Under the pieces are notes generated by a model. The model ran no database searches, was not told the origin of the DNA, and was given only the letters and a program-made list of their open reading frames with translations. A DNA stretch of 64,000 nt from Limnohabitans sp. MMS-10A-178. Its GTDB lineage: Bacteria > Pseudomonadota > Gammaproteobacteria > Burkholderiales > Burkholderiaceae_C. The stretch lies in assembly GCF_003063375.1 (NCBI RefSeq), contig NZ_NERY01000001.1:1736001-1800000 (forward strand), written 5' to 3'. Numbering within the stretch: the first letter of the stretch is position 1; every line of letters begins with the position of its first letter. Below, one piece after another: positions 28,059 through 36,566 of the stretch. A program made the position numbers and the translations under genes.

Positions 28059-30139
28059 GCTTGTAGCTTTTGAATCACTTGCTCTTTGGGGCCATCCAGC
28101 ACAATTTGGTGATTGGAAATGACCACCAATCGATTGACCAAGCTCAACATCTCGGGCTTGTGCGTAACCAAAACCAGCGTGTCTTGGGGCCTCAGCGCTT
28201 GTTGCAGAGCTTTGGTAACGTGGTCTGCCAAGTTGCGATCCATAGACGCGGTGGGCTCATCCAACAACCAGATGCGGGGTCGTCGCAGAAAAACACGGGT
28301 TAAGTTGACCAACTGGCGTTGGCCTCCCGACAGTCCTTGTCCGCCCTCAAAAATGGGCAAATCAAATCCCAAAGGGTGTCGAGCGATGATGGCTTGGTGC
28401 AGACCAGTTTGCAGCGACACCCCTTTTAAGATTTCATCGCCCGGATCCAAAATGCCCACCAACAGGTTGTCGCGAAGGGTGCCTTCAAACAAGCGGCCCT
28501 CTTGTTGCAAATAGCCTAGCTGCTCTGACAAAAGAGGTTTTGCAATGTAAGTCAGTGCTACGCCGTCTAGCGTGATATCACCTTTTTGTGGTTTGTACAT
28601 GCCACTTAAAAGGCGAAGTAGGGTTGTTTTTCCAGATCCGATGGGACCCAACACACCAATTTTTTCGCCATCTTGAATTTGCAGCAGTGGCACTTGAAGT
28701 GCTGTCTGGGTGTTGTAGCTGTAGGCCACTTCTTTGAAGTGGTAAGCACCTTGCACAGATTGCAAGAGAATGGGTTGTTGCGTCTGGTGGTCGTCAGGAA
28801 GATGCCAAATTTGGTCAAGACCTTGAAGTGCCGACTTGCAGTAGCCCCAGTGAATCAACTGGCCTGGCAAAGCAGCCACAGGCTGCAAAATACGACCCGA
28901 CAAAATGGTGCAAGCGATGAGGCTCCCCATGCTTAATTCGCCCCGACTGATCATCAATGCACCGGCGGCTACCATGCCAATGTAGGCTATTTGTTGAAAC
29001 GCTTGGATGCTGTGTTGAGCAGATTCACTGATATTTTTCAGGCGCAATTCTTCTGAGCGCGCAGCATCTGAAAGGTTTTGCCAAATACTCAATTGACGCC
29101 AGCCGCCTTGTCCTGACTTGAGTGTTTCAGCGCCTTCGATAGATTCCACCAACAAACCAGTTTTGCGCATGCTGGCGAGGGAAGCCTGGTGACTGCGCGC
29201 TTCCACTTCATGAATACTTTTGAAACCAATCCAAAGTGACACGAGCAAAAAAATCAGGGGAATTAATGCAATCCAGCCTGCAATGGCAGCAACTATGAAA
29301 AAGAAAATAACTGCAAATGGCGCGTCGATGAGCAGCTGGGTGGCTGAGTTGGTTAGAAAACTCCTAACGCTTTCGTAGGCTTTCATCTGCCCTGCCAAAC
29401 TGCCCACACTGGTGGGTAAAGTGTCTAAGCGAATGTTCAAAAAGCGAAGAAATACCTCGCGTCCTAGGCGCTGATCAATTTGAGCAATGATTTTTTCATG
29501 GAGATCAGAGCGAATGGCACGTGTCAGCCACTCAAACAGAACAGCTGCCAGGGCACCCAAACTCAAAACCCAAAGTGTGGCCACCGCGCCTGTAGGAACA
29601 ACTCTGTCATAAACATGCATGCTGTAAAACGAGATGGCCAATGCCAACACATTGAGCATCAAGCCACCAATGCATGCATCCAGAAACAGCCGTTTGTGTT
29701 GTAAAAACTCAAATTTGATCAAGCGCCAAATTGGACTGGCCGAGCGGTCGAAGGGTGTTCGAAAATCAATTTTGACTAACTCAAACGCACGCAAGCTGCT
29801 AGTGCTTATTTCGCCTTCAGAGCCCTCAGAGCCCTTAGAGCCTTCAGCGCCTTGAGCGCCTTCCATGATCCATTCCGATTGGGCATTGAAGCTTTTTAAT
29901 ACGAAGCATTCCCCTTGCTTTGAAATAGCCAAACAAGGTAGGTGAGAGGGGTCTAACTGAGAGTTGCTGATCCAACGAACAGATGACCATTGCATCTGCG
30001 TTTTGAATTTGGACAAAACTTTTTGGAAACTCAATGGAGGAGAGCTGATGTCTGCAAAGCACATCTGGAGGGCTGTTTTGTCGAGGCTTTGTCGTTGCAA
30101 TTGTGCCAAGCGCAGAATAGCCATGAGAAAGGCATTCAT
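28055..30139 (-). CDS. type I secretion ABC transporter with degenerate C39-like domain (LapB-like)
   Basis: A 694-residue protein from ATG 30139, which overlaps the preceding stop as ATGA. The track start at 30187 lies inside the upstream gene. Residues about 1-100 resemble the C39 peptidase-like domain (LPCLAISKQGECFVLKSF) without the DCG catalytic signature, so it likely recognises cargo rather than cleaving it. A short Gly-X-Y insert follows, then a six-helix ABC transmembrane domain starting near KFEFLQHKRLFLDACIGG, and the ATPase domain with Walker A GPIGSGKT (498-505), signature LSGGQ (603-607) and Walker B WLLDEPTASMD. It should export the giant adhesin directly across both membranes with its HlyD and TolC partners. 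Confidence 0.92.
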   Translation of the reverse strand: MNAFLMAILRLAQLQRQSLDKTALQMCFADISSPPLSFQKVLSKFKTQMQWSSVRWISNSQLDPSHLPCLAISKQGECFVLKSFNAQSEWIMEGAQGAEGSKGSEGSEGEISTSSLRAFELVKIDFRTPFDRSASPIWRLIKFEFLQHKRLFLDACIGGLMLNVLALAISFYSMHVYDRVVPTGAVATLWVLSLGALAAVLFEWLTRAIRSDLHEKIIAQIDQRLGREVFLRFLNIRLDTLPTSVGSLAGQMKAYESVRSFLTNSATQLLIDAPFAVIFFFIVAAIAGWIALIPLIFLLVSLWIGFKSIHEVEARSHQASLASMRKTGLLVESIEGAETLKSGQGGWRQLSIWQNLSDAARSEELRLKNISESAQHSIQAFQQIAYIGMVAAGALMISRGELSMGSLIACTILSGRILQPVAALPGQLIHWGYCKSALQGLDQIWHLPDDHQTQQPILLQSVQGAYHFKEVAYSYNTQTALQVPLLQIQDGEKIGVLGPIGSGKTTLLRLLSGMYKPQKGDITLDGVALTYIAKPLLSEQLGYLQQEGRLFEGTLRDNLLVGILDPGDEILKGVSLQTGLHQAIIARHPLGFDLPIFEGGQGLSGGQRQLVNLTRVFLRRPRIWLLDEPTASMDRNLADHVTKALQQALRPQDTLVLVTHKPEMLSLVNRLVVISNHQIVLDGPKEQVIQKLQA
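29811..29863. repeat. 9-bp-period repeat encoding a collagen-like insert
   Basis: The DNA repeats a degenerate 9-bp unit (GAGCCCTCAGAGCCCTTAGA on the plus strand). It encodes GAQGAEGSKGSEGSEGE, five Gly-X-Y triplets, between the C39-like domain and the first transmembrane helix of the ABC exporter. The unit length preserves the frame, so copy-number change would lengthen or shorten a linker. Confidence 0.7.
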
Positions 30140-31443
30140 GGGCTTTCCCATCGTGCAAGGCCAAATGCAAGTATTTGTAAGCGCCAATAACTCAACTGCA
30201 TAGAAGTGTCGTTCTCGATCAAGCTCATTTGGCTTTGCATGGTTTCTTGCGCCGCATTCATTACTTCAATCCAAGTTTTTCGGCCACTGTCAAATTGCCG
30301 AAGCCAAGCCGTTTGAATGTCTTGCAGTGACTCTAAATTCAATTTCAATTCCTCAGCCTTGCTTTGCCTTGCAATGAGGTTCAAAACATCAGATTGAACT
30401 GTTTCGCTGAGGAGGCGTTGGGTCAATGCAATTTCATGCTGAGCGCTATCGTGTTTGGCCATCAAGCTGGCCAGCTGGTTTTGCATGCTCAGTCCCGCGC
30501 CGGTTGTGGCTGTTACTCCTATGAACAAACGATTGACGTTTTGTGCATTGGCGAAAGCGTAATTGCCGCGTTGGTGTTCTGCCCGCAAGTAAACTTCAGG
30601 TTGATAGGCCGCTCGCTTTTCATCAAGCTCTGCCTCTTGAATTTTCAGTTGGCTCTTTAAGCGCAATGCCACCGGGGATTGACTGGTGCTCAGGGCATCC
30701 CAGTCGATGTTCTCGGTGTTTTGCAGATGTGCCTGGCTGTCATTTGAAGGGGCTGAAAGTGCATCTGTTGCTTGGCTGAGTGGCTGTGCTTCGGGTACCC
30801 ATTGCTTCAACCTGAGCCATGCCAAGTCTTCTTGCATTTTGGTTTGGTTCAATAGTTGTTTGACCATCGAAACTCGCAGCCTAGAAAGTTTCACTTCACT
30901 TTGTGTTGACAGGCCTTGCTCAGCACGCCGCTCAATTTTTGCTTGCAAATTTTCTAGTTCGTTTTTGGTTTTCAGAAGCGCTGTTTGCTGTCTTTGAAAA
31001 TTGACAACCTCTGTCCAAGCCTGCAGTGTCTTCAATGCTAAGCCCTGCTGTACTTCAAGCAATCTGGCGACTTCGATCTCTTGGTTTGCAGCGGCTTTGT
31101 TTTGCTGTGCACTCAATCGGCCCCCCGTCCACAGGGGCTGTTGCAATCGATAAATGGCAACTTGTGGCGTTCCTGAATAAGAAGGATCGTTGCCACCTTT
31201 CGATTGAGCTCGCTCTAAGGTTATGGACGGTGTTGGGTAGAAGGCTTGTTTCGAAACCTCAATGTCAAAGCCTGTCGACTTCAGGTTTTGAACCTGAATC
31301 AAAACTTGGGGATGGTGTTGGATGACCTTCTTCCAAAGAAGGTGCAGGTAAGCGGGGGAATGGGAAAAAACCTGCGGCTGCGCGGCCAAGCCAAAATCAG
31401 GATCTTTTGCGTTGGAGTAAAGCGGAATGCCGCTTATCAACAC
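30136..31443 (-). CDS. TolC-family outer-membrane channel of the type I secretion operon
   Basis: At least 435 residues from GTG 31443. The fold pattern is TolC/LapE-like: repeated long helices (NQEIEVARLLEVQQGLALKT, LENLQAKIERRAEQGLST) and the characteristic YRLQQPLWTGGRLSAQQ strand. The GTG start leaves only a stub of a signal peptide. In-frame codons upstream to about 31490 would read HKYKRVLRHLPLCIFVLISG, an ideal signal peptide, but no ATG, GTG or TTG occurs between the upstream in-frame TAA and GTG 31443. Either a rare start codon (CTG or ATT) is used, or there is a sequence error. First gene of the four-gene export operon. Confidence 0.85.
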   Translation of the reverse strand: MLISGIPLYSNAKDPDFGLAAQPQVFSHSPAYLHLLWKKVIQHHPQVLIQVQNLKSTGFDIEVSKQAFYPTPSITLERAQSKGGNDPSYSGTPQVAIYRLQQPLWTGGRLSAQQNKAAANQEIEVARLLEVQQGLALKTLQAWTEVVNFQRQQTALLKTKNELENLQAKIERRAEQGLSTQSEVKLSRLRVSMVKQLLNQTKMQEDLAWLRLKQWVPEAQPLSQATDALSAPSNDSQAHLQNTENIDWDALSTSQSPVALRLKSQLKIQEAELDEKRAAYQPEVYLRAEHQRGNYAFANAQNVNRLFIGVTATTGAGLSMQNQLASLMAKHDSAQHEIALTQRLLSETVQSDVLNLIARQSKAEELKLNLESLQDIQTAWLRQFDSGRKTWIEVMNAAQETMQSQMSLIENDTSMQLSYWRLQILAFGLARWESP

Positions 31444-31637
31444 AAAAATACATAGCGGTAGATGCCTAAGTACTCTTTTGTATTTGTGAAAATGTATCAG
31501 TAAATCAATCAGTTGTGAGTAACTTTATTATCTCACTGATAAAGGAGCCAGCTATTTGAGGCAAATCTGCGCTCAACAAGGCCTTCATTTTATGCGCTAA
31601 TTAGTATTCATTTAAGAATGCCAGGCAGAACTCTCGC

Positions 31638-32738
31638 TTAGTCGTTTGCACCCAAAGACAAGGCCACTTCTCTGGACTTTGCGTTGGCTGCCTCAGCATT
31701 GGCAACTTGGGAGTGTTGCGTGGGCCAGCCCTGCATGTGTTGCAAGGCAATGCCAGCCAAGGCATCGACCCAAACCGGTTCATCATTCAAGCAAGGGATG
31801 TAGTTGAATGTTTTTCCACCCGCATGCAAGAAGGCTTCGCGGCCTTCCATGCTAATTTCTTCCAGAGTTTCAAGGCAGTCGCCGGTAAATCCTGGGCACA
31901 CCACATCGACACTTTGGGTGCCGCTTTGGGCCAGTGAAATGAGTGTGGGCTCGGTGTAGGGCTCGAGCCATTTGGCTTTGCCAAATCTTGACTGGAATGT
32001 CACCATGTACTGTTCGCTGGTGAGGCCTAATTTTTCAGCCAACAAACGACCTGTTTTGTAGCACTCGCAATGGTAGGGGTCGCCCAATTGAAGTGTGCGC
32101 TCTGGTACGCCATGAAAACTCATGACCAATTTTTCTGCGCGGCCATGTTGGGCCCAATTTTTTTGGATGCTTTTTGCCAGGGCATCAATGTAGCCGGCGT
32201 CATCATGGTAGTGATTGACAAACCGAAACTCCGGCAAGTTTCGTGCTTTCAAACTCCAGCGATACACAGCGTCAAAAACGGGTGCCGTGGTAGTGCCACT
32301 GTATTGTGGGTAAGCAGGCAACAACAAAATGCGCGTTGCACCTTCCAATTTCAAAGCATCTATTTGTGAGCCAATGCTTGGAGAGCCATAGGTCATGGCG
32401 TACTTCACTGCAACATGATGGCCTTTGGCGTTCAACGCGGCTTGAAGGCCCTGTGCTTGTTTGTCTGTCCAAACCCGAAGGGGTGAGCCTTCTTGGGTCC
32501 AAATGCTGGCGTACTTGGCTGCCGATTTGGCGGGTCTGATGCGCAAAATAATGCCGTGCAAGATGAGCCACCAAACCGCTTTGGGAATTTCGACCACACG
32601 AGAGTCACCCAAAAATTGAGCCAAGTAGCGACGCAAAGCGGGTGCGGTGGGTTCATCGGGTGTGCCTAGGTTGCAGTAAAGCACACCTGTTTTGGCACTT
32701 TGTCCGTGTTTGAAAGGGGGTTCTTTTTGAAAAGCCAT
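31638..32738 (-). CDS. hemH: ferrochelatase
   Basis: A 366-residue protein matching ferrochelatase throughout: TGVLYCNLGTPDEPTAPALR at the N-terminus, LPAYPQYSGTTTAPVFDAV, the active-site histidine motif MSFHGVPERTLQLGDPYHC, and CPGFTGDCLETLEEI near the C-terminus. It inserts Fe(II) into protoporphyrin IX as the last step of protoheme synthesis, in the cytoplasm or at the membrane. The start codon is only 18 bp from the divergent HAD-phosphatase start, so the two promoters must overlap the opposite coding starts. The C-terminal 30 residues (ANAEAANAKSREVALS) are Ala-rich and not part of the conserved domain. Confidence 0.97.
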   Translation of the reverse strand: MAFQKEPPFKHGQSAKTGVLYCNLGTPDEPTAPALRRYLAQFLGDSRVVEIPKAVWWLILHGIILRIRPAKSAAKYASIWTQEGSPLRVWTDKQAQGLQAALNAKGHHVAVKYAMTYGSPSIGSQIDALKLEGATRILLLPAYPQYSGTTTAPVFDAVYRWSLKARNLPEFRFVNHYHDDAGYIDALAKSIQKNWAQHGRAEKLVMSFHGVPERTLQLGDPYHCECYKTGRLLAEKLGLTSEQYMVTFQSRFGKAKWLEPYTEPTLISLAQSGTQSVDVVCPGFTGDCLETLEEISMEGREAFLHAGGKTFNYIPCLNDEPVWVDALAGIALQHMQGWPTQHSQVANAEAANAKSREVALSLGAND

Positions 32739-32756
32739 GCGTTATTCTCTCTCACC

Positions 32757-33464
32757 ATGATCGATTTTTTAAAAATTAAAGCAATCTCCCTTGATTTGGA
32801 CGATACTTTGTGGCCCGTTTGGCCAACCATTGGCCGCGCCGAGGAAACCTTGGCAGCTTGGCTGGCCCAAAAAGCCCCGCAAACTGTGGCCTTGTGCGCC
32901 ATTCCGGGATATCAAAGGAAAATCAGAGAAGAAATGCCTGGGCTGCGTCCCGATTTAGGGAACGACTTGTCGGCCCTCAGGCGCGAATCTATTCGGGTGT
33001 TGTTGCAAAGAGCGGGCGAAGATCCCAACTTGGCAGAACCAGCATTCGATGTTTTTTTTGAGGCGCGGCAAAAAGTCGTTTTTTATGAAGACGCCATGCC
33101 AGCCCTTGACTTTTTGAAGTCCAAGTATCCCTTGGTAGCTTTGTCCAATGGCAACGCCGACATTCACAAAGTGGGCCTTGGCAATTATTTTATGGCGGCG
33201 TTCAACCCTATCAACTTGGGTGTGAGCAAACCCGATGCCAAGATGTTTAATGCCGGCGCTCAAGCCCTCGGTGTATTGCCAGAAGAGGTACTGCACATTG
33301 GCGATGATCCACATTTGGATGTGTTGGCTTCACAGCGTGCAGGCATGCAGTCAGTTTGGGTTAACCGTGATGAAAAACAGTGGGCACATGACACACACCC
33401 CGCGCCGTTCACGGTGAAGTGTTTGAAATCGTTGTGCGATGCGTGGCCTGTTGCATCAAGGTAA
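32757..33464 (+). CDS. HAD-superfamily hydrolase
   Basis: A 235-residue protein from ATG 32757. The track start at 32700 would run back into the divergent hemH gene. All four HAD motifs are visible: DLDDT (nucleophile Asp13, acid Asp15), LVALSNGNA (motif II Ser), GVSKPDAKMF (motif III Lys) and HIGDDPHLDVL (motif IV acids). The alpha-helical cap between motifs I and II suggests a subclass I phosphatase, as in YjjG or phosphoglycolate phosphatase-like enzymes. The substrate is not predictable, though a small phosphorylated metabolite is usual. No ribosome-binding site precedes the ATG. The gene overlaps hpnE by 9 bp tail to tail. Confidence 0.9.
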   Translation: MIDFLKIKAISLDLDDTLWPVWPTIGRAEETLAAWLAQKAPQTVALCAIPGYQRKIREEMPGLRPDLGNDLSALRRESIRVLLQRAGEDPNLAEPAFDVFFEARQKVVFYEDAMPALDFLKSKYPLVALSNGNADIHKVGLGNYFMAAFNPINLGVSKPDAKMFNAGAQALGVLPEEVLHIGDDPHLDVLASQRAGMQSVWVNRDEKQWAHDTHPAPFTVKCLKSLCDAWPVASR

Positions 33465-34832
33465 TTTTTTGAGGGCTTGAATGGCTTGAATGCCAGACAT
33501 CACTGCGCCTTCCAAAGTGGCAGGGTAGGGGCCCTCGATGTAATCACCACAAACACTCATGCTGGGGTAGGGCGTGGCCGAAGGTCTTTTTAAATGGGGT
33601 GTACAGGCAAACGTTGCCCGCTTTTCAACCACAGTTTGAATCAACTGAAGTTGGTCTGCGTCATGCCCTACATGCCCCACATGCCCCAAGGTTTTCAGTA
33701 AGTCTTTGGCCTGTTGCATCACCTGATCTTCAAGCACTGGTTTGCTTTCTCGAACGGCACTGGCCACAAAGGCCAACAAGCCTGGCGTGTTGGCATGCTT
33801 GCAAATTAAGCCTCTGTCGAATACGAATTGTGCAGGTGCTTTCTTGTTCGAGATCAGGGCCATCATGGGGTGAGGCAGTTGCACGTGCTCGGGTGCTTGA
33901 ATGTAAACAGTGGCAATGGCTTCGTATTCAATTTGCTGTGTTTGAGCAGACCATGTTGCATTGAATGGTTCTATCAATCGGGCGGCTTCACTGGCCGTAG
34001 TGGCTACCACCACTCGGTCAAAGAAAGCGCCATCGACTTGCCAAGATGGGGTGCTGTTTTCGAGCCATTGCAGGCTTTCAATTCGTGCCCCCAAGCGGCA
34101 CTCAACGCCTTTGCTTTGAAGCCACTCGATGGCTGCGTGCGGAAAAATTTGACCCAAATCTTGTTTGGGAAGGAGCAGGTCGGCACTGCCAGCAGGCCCC
34201 AACAGTGCATCCTGCATGACCCTTAAAAAAACACGGCCACTGGCTTCTTCAGATGGGGTGTTGAGGGCGGCCACACACAGCGGGTCAATCAGATCTTGCA
34301 TGAGTGTGGGGGTGAGTCCTTGACAAACATCTGCCACGCTCATGTGCGCATCACAAGAGAATGTGTTGCGTTGCCATTCAAAAGCTTTTTGCAACAAACG
34401 CAACTTGTCGATCAAGCGCCATCCCTTGGCAGTGGCAATGCCCCAAAGCAAATTCAAAGGGAATGGCAGATTTTTTAAAACCAAGCCAGTGCCGTCTGGC
34501 TTGATCAATTGCAAAGGCAATCGCCAAAGCGCTAGATTTTCTTGAACACCGACAGACTTCATGAGGCGCAAACTTTGATGGTAGGCGCCAATCAAGATGT
34601 GTTGGCCATTGTCTAGCACCCAATCATTTTTGCCTTGAATGGCAAGGCTGCGTGCGCGGCCGCCCCAATGCCGGCTGGCTTCAAACAAGGTAACTTGATG
34701 GCCAGCTTGTGTGGCGCAAATGGCAGCACTCAGACCCGCCCAGCCTGCACCCACAATGGCAATTTTTTGAGAGTGTTTGTGATTCACTGTGGCAGTGGGT
34801 CTTAGAGCCGGCCGAGGGCTTGAATTTTCCAT
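33456..34832 (-). CDS. hpnE: hydroxysqualene dehydroxylase
   Basis: About 458 residues from ATG 34832 (the track start is TTG 34841). It is an FAD-dependent amine-oxidase-type protein with the dinucleotide motif AIVGAGWAGLSAA and the second segment LFEASRHWGGRARSL. Its place after hpnC and hpnD identifies it as HpnE, which reduces hydroxysqualene to squalene. The start lies inside the end of hpnD (about 30-bp overlap), indicating coupled translation. The C-terminus (SMSVCGDYIEGPYPATLEGA) is the typical FAD-binding end of phytoene-desaturase-like enzymes. Acts at the cytoplasmic membrane. Confidence 0.93.
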   Translation of the reverse strand: MENSSPRPALRPTATVNHKHSQKIAIVGAGWAGLSAAICATQAGHQVTLFEASRHWGGRARSLAIQGKNDWVLDNGQHILIGAYHQSLRLMKSVGVQENLALWRLPLQLIKPDGTGLVLKNLPFPLNLLWGIATAKGWRLIDKLRLLQKAFEWQRNTFSCDAHMSVADVCQGLTPTLMQDLIDPLCVAALNTPSEEASGRVFLRVMQDALLGPAGSADLLLPKQDLGQIFPHAAIEWLQSKGVECRLGARIESLQWLENSTPSWQVDGAFFDRVVVATTASEAARLIEPFNATWSAQTQQIEYEAIATVYIQAPEHVQLPHPMMALISNKKAPAQFVFDRGLICKHANTPGLLAFVASAVRESKPVLEDQVMQQAKDLLKTLGHVGHVGHDADQLQLIQTVVEKRATFACTPHLKRPSATPYPSMSVCGDYIEGPYPATLEGAVMSGIQAIQALKKLP

Positions 34833-35641
34833 GCCAGCCAAAGTTTGCGCAGAGGCGTGAGCGAAACACGTTGATGCAAAACTTGAAAGTTGTCTGCTTC
34901 AATCTCACGCAACAATGTTCTGTAAATGCTGGCCATCATGAGGCCTGGTTTTTGAGTTCGTTTGTCGGCGGCCGGCAACAATGCAAATGCTTCTTCGTAC
35001 AAACTGTGTGCGCGTGCAGCTTGGAATTTCATAAGGGCAGTAAATCGATCTGAATACTGCCGCTGCATCAGATCCTGTGCTTTGACATCAAATTGTTTGA
35101 GCTCATCAATGGGCAAATAAATTCTGCCGCGCATGGCATCTTCACCTACATCTCGCAAGATGTTGGTCAATTGAAAAGCCAAGCCCAATTTGTGTGCGTA
35201 TTGGGTTGTTTGAGGGTCAGTTTGGCCAAAAATTTTAGCGGCCACCTCGCCCACCACGCCTGCCACCAAATGGCAATAACGCTGCAAGCCCACATAATCC
35301 AAATAGCGTGTTTGCGACAGATCCATTTGGCAGCCTTCAATGACGGACAACAAATGGTGAGCTTCAATGCCATAGTCGCTGGTATGAACTATCAGTGCTT
35401 TCATGACGGGGTGGGTCGCATTGCCCGCAAAAGATTGAAGCACTTCGTTTTGCCACCAAGCCAGAGTGCTTTGGGCCACGCTGGGGTCTGATATTTCGTC
35501 TACCACGTCGTCTACTTCTCGGCAAAAAGCATAGAAAGCAGTAATGGCAGCTCGCCGATTGGCGGGTAAAAACAAAAAGGCGTAATAAAAACTGCTGCCA
35601 GAGTTGGCCGCTTTTTGTTGAACGTATTCTTGGGGTGTCAT
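34802..35641 (-). CDS. hpnD: presqualene diphosphate synthase
   Basis: A 279-residue trans-isoprenyl diphosphate synthase of the squalene/phytoene synthase fold. The two Asp-rich metal motifs are CREVDDVVDE and LRDVGEDAMRGRIYLP. The start (TPQEYVQQKAANSGSSFYYA) is characteristic of HpnD. It joins two farnesyl diphosphates into presqualene diphosphate. It sits 26 bp after hpnC and overlaps hpnE, so the three genes form one operon for squalene synthesis. Confidence 0.94.
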   Translation of the reverse strand: MTPQEYVQQKAANSGSSFYYAFLFLPANRRAAITAFYAFCREVDDVVDEISDPSVAQSTLAWWQNEVLQSFAGNATHPVMKALIVHTSDYGIEAHHLLSVIEGCQMDLSQTRYLDYVGLQRYCHLVAGVVGEVAAKIFGQTDPQTTQYAHKLGLAFQLTNILRDVGEDAMRGRIYLPIDELKQFDVKAQDLMQRQYSDRFTALMKFQAARAHSLYEEAFALLPAADKRTQKPGLMMASIYRTLLREIEADNFQVLHQRVSLTPLRKLWLAWKIQALGRL

Positions 35642-35667
35642 GGTGTTTTATTGTCCCACTCTCTGGC

Positions 35668-36486
35668 TTACATCCAGGTGGCTCTCCAGAAAAGAACGGG
35701 TAAGTCCCATGCCTTTAGCGTAGGCCGATGTTGAAAAGCCAAGGGGCCGAGTTTTTCAACTTTTTCTAAAATGCGCAATCCGCCCTGAACCACTCCTCTC
35801 AGCTCTAAACCTGCCCGTCCGGGCACCTCATGAACCAAGGGCGCGCCAGACATCATGAGCGCGCGGGCATGTTGGCAAAGCTCTTGAACAAGTTGGCCTC
35901 TATCCATTGAAGCTTGTAAATTTTGTGGCACATAAAACCGGCCTCGTGGAATGTCTTCACTCAGGTCCTGCCAAAAATTAATCAATTGAAGGGCGCTGCA
36001 AATGGCATCACTTTGGCGCAGTGCGGTTTCATCTTTCACGCCATAAAGATGCAGCAAAAGCCGGCCCACAGGGTTGGCTGACAACTCACAATACTGCAGC
36101 AGTTCATCGATGGTTTTAGCTTGGCTGCTTTGCGCTGTGGCCAAGACATCTTGTTCAAATGCCTTGAGCAAATCATTCAAGTGTTGAATGGGCAATTTGA
36201 AATCTTGGATCACTTGATGCAAAGGCAAAAAGATTTCTGGATGAGGGCCTTGCTGCGTTGGCCCATGCAAAAGCTCATGTCTGAAACTCTGCAAGGCCTC
36301 TAGTCTTTGAGCCGCATTTTCTTGCCCCTCATCGGCAATGTCATCGGCCGCACGGGCGAAGGCATAAATGGCCGCAATGGCGGGCCGAAGGTGAGGCGGA
36401 CACAAAATCGAAGCCACCGGAAAGTTTTCAGGGTGGGTGACGGGAAGGGCTTGGACTTCCTTCGAATTGGCTTGATGGCTTGGCAT
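35668..36486 (-). CDS. hpnC: hydroxysqualene synthase
   Basis: A 272-residue squalene/phytoene synthase-fold enzyme. Metal-binding motifs are ARAADDIADE and INFWQDLSEDIPRGRFYVP; the opening HPENFPVASILCPPHLRP is typical of HpnC. It converts presqualene diphosphate to hydroxysqualene. It is the first gene of hpnC-hpnD-hpnE. Its promoter must lie in the 80-bp gap shared with the divergent RND efflux operon. Confidence 0.93.
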   Translation of the reverse strand: MPSHQANSKEVQALPVTHPENFPVASILCPPHLRPAIAAIYAFARAADDIADEGQENAAQRLEALQSFRHELLHGPTQQGPHPEIFLPLHQVIQDFKLPIQHLNDLLKAFEQDVLATAQSSQAKTIDELLQYCELSANPVGRLLLHLYGVKDETALRQSDAICSALQLINFWQDLSEDIPRGRFYVPQNLQASMDRGQLVQELCQHARALMMSGAPLVHEVPGRAGLELRGVVQGGLRILEKVEKLGPLAFQHRPTLKAWDLPVLFWRATWM

Positions 36487-36504
36487 GAATCCTTGTATTT
36501 TCGC

Positions 36505-36549
36505 TTGACAAGCATCATGGATTACCCTAGATTACTAACCAGTCAGTCA
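36505..36549 (+). promoter_or_regulatory. sigma-70-type promoter overlapped by a TetR-type operator, RND operon
   Basis: A perfect -35 (TTGACA, 36505-36510), a 17-bp spacer and a -10 TAGATT (36528-36533) precede the efflux genes. Overlapping the -10 and the expected start is TTACTAAC-CA-GTCAGTCA (36532-36549), an imperfect palindrome of the form TnACTnAC/GTnAGTnA. This kind of site is often bound by TetR/AcrR repressors of RND pumps. No such repressor gene lies beside it. Confidence 0.65.
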
Positions 36550-36566
36550 TTAATTTGGATTTTCCA

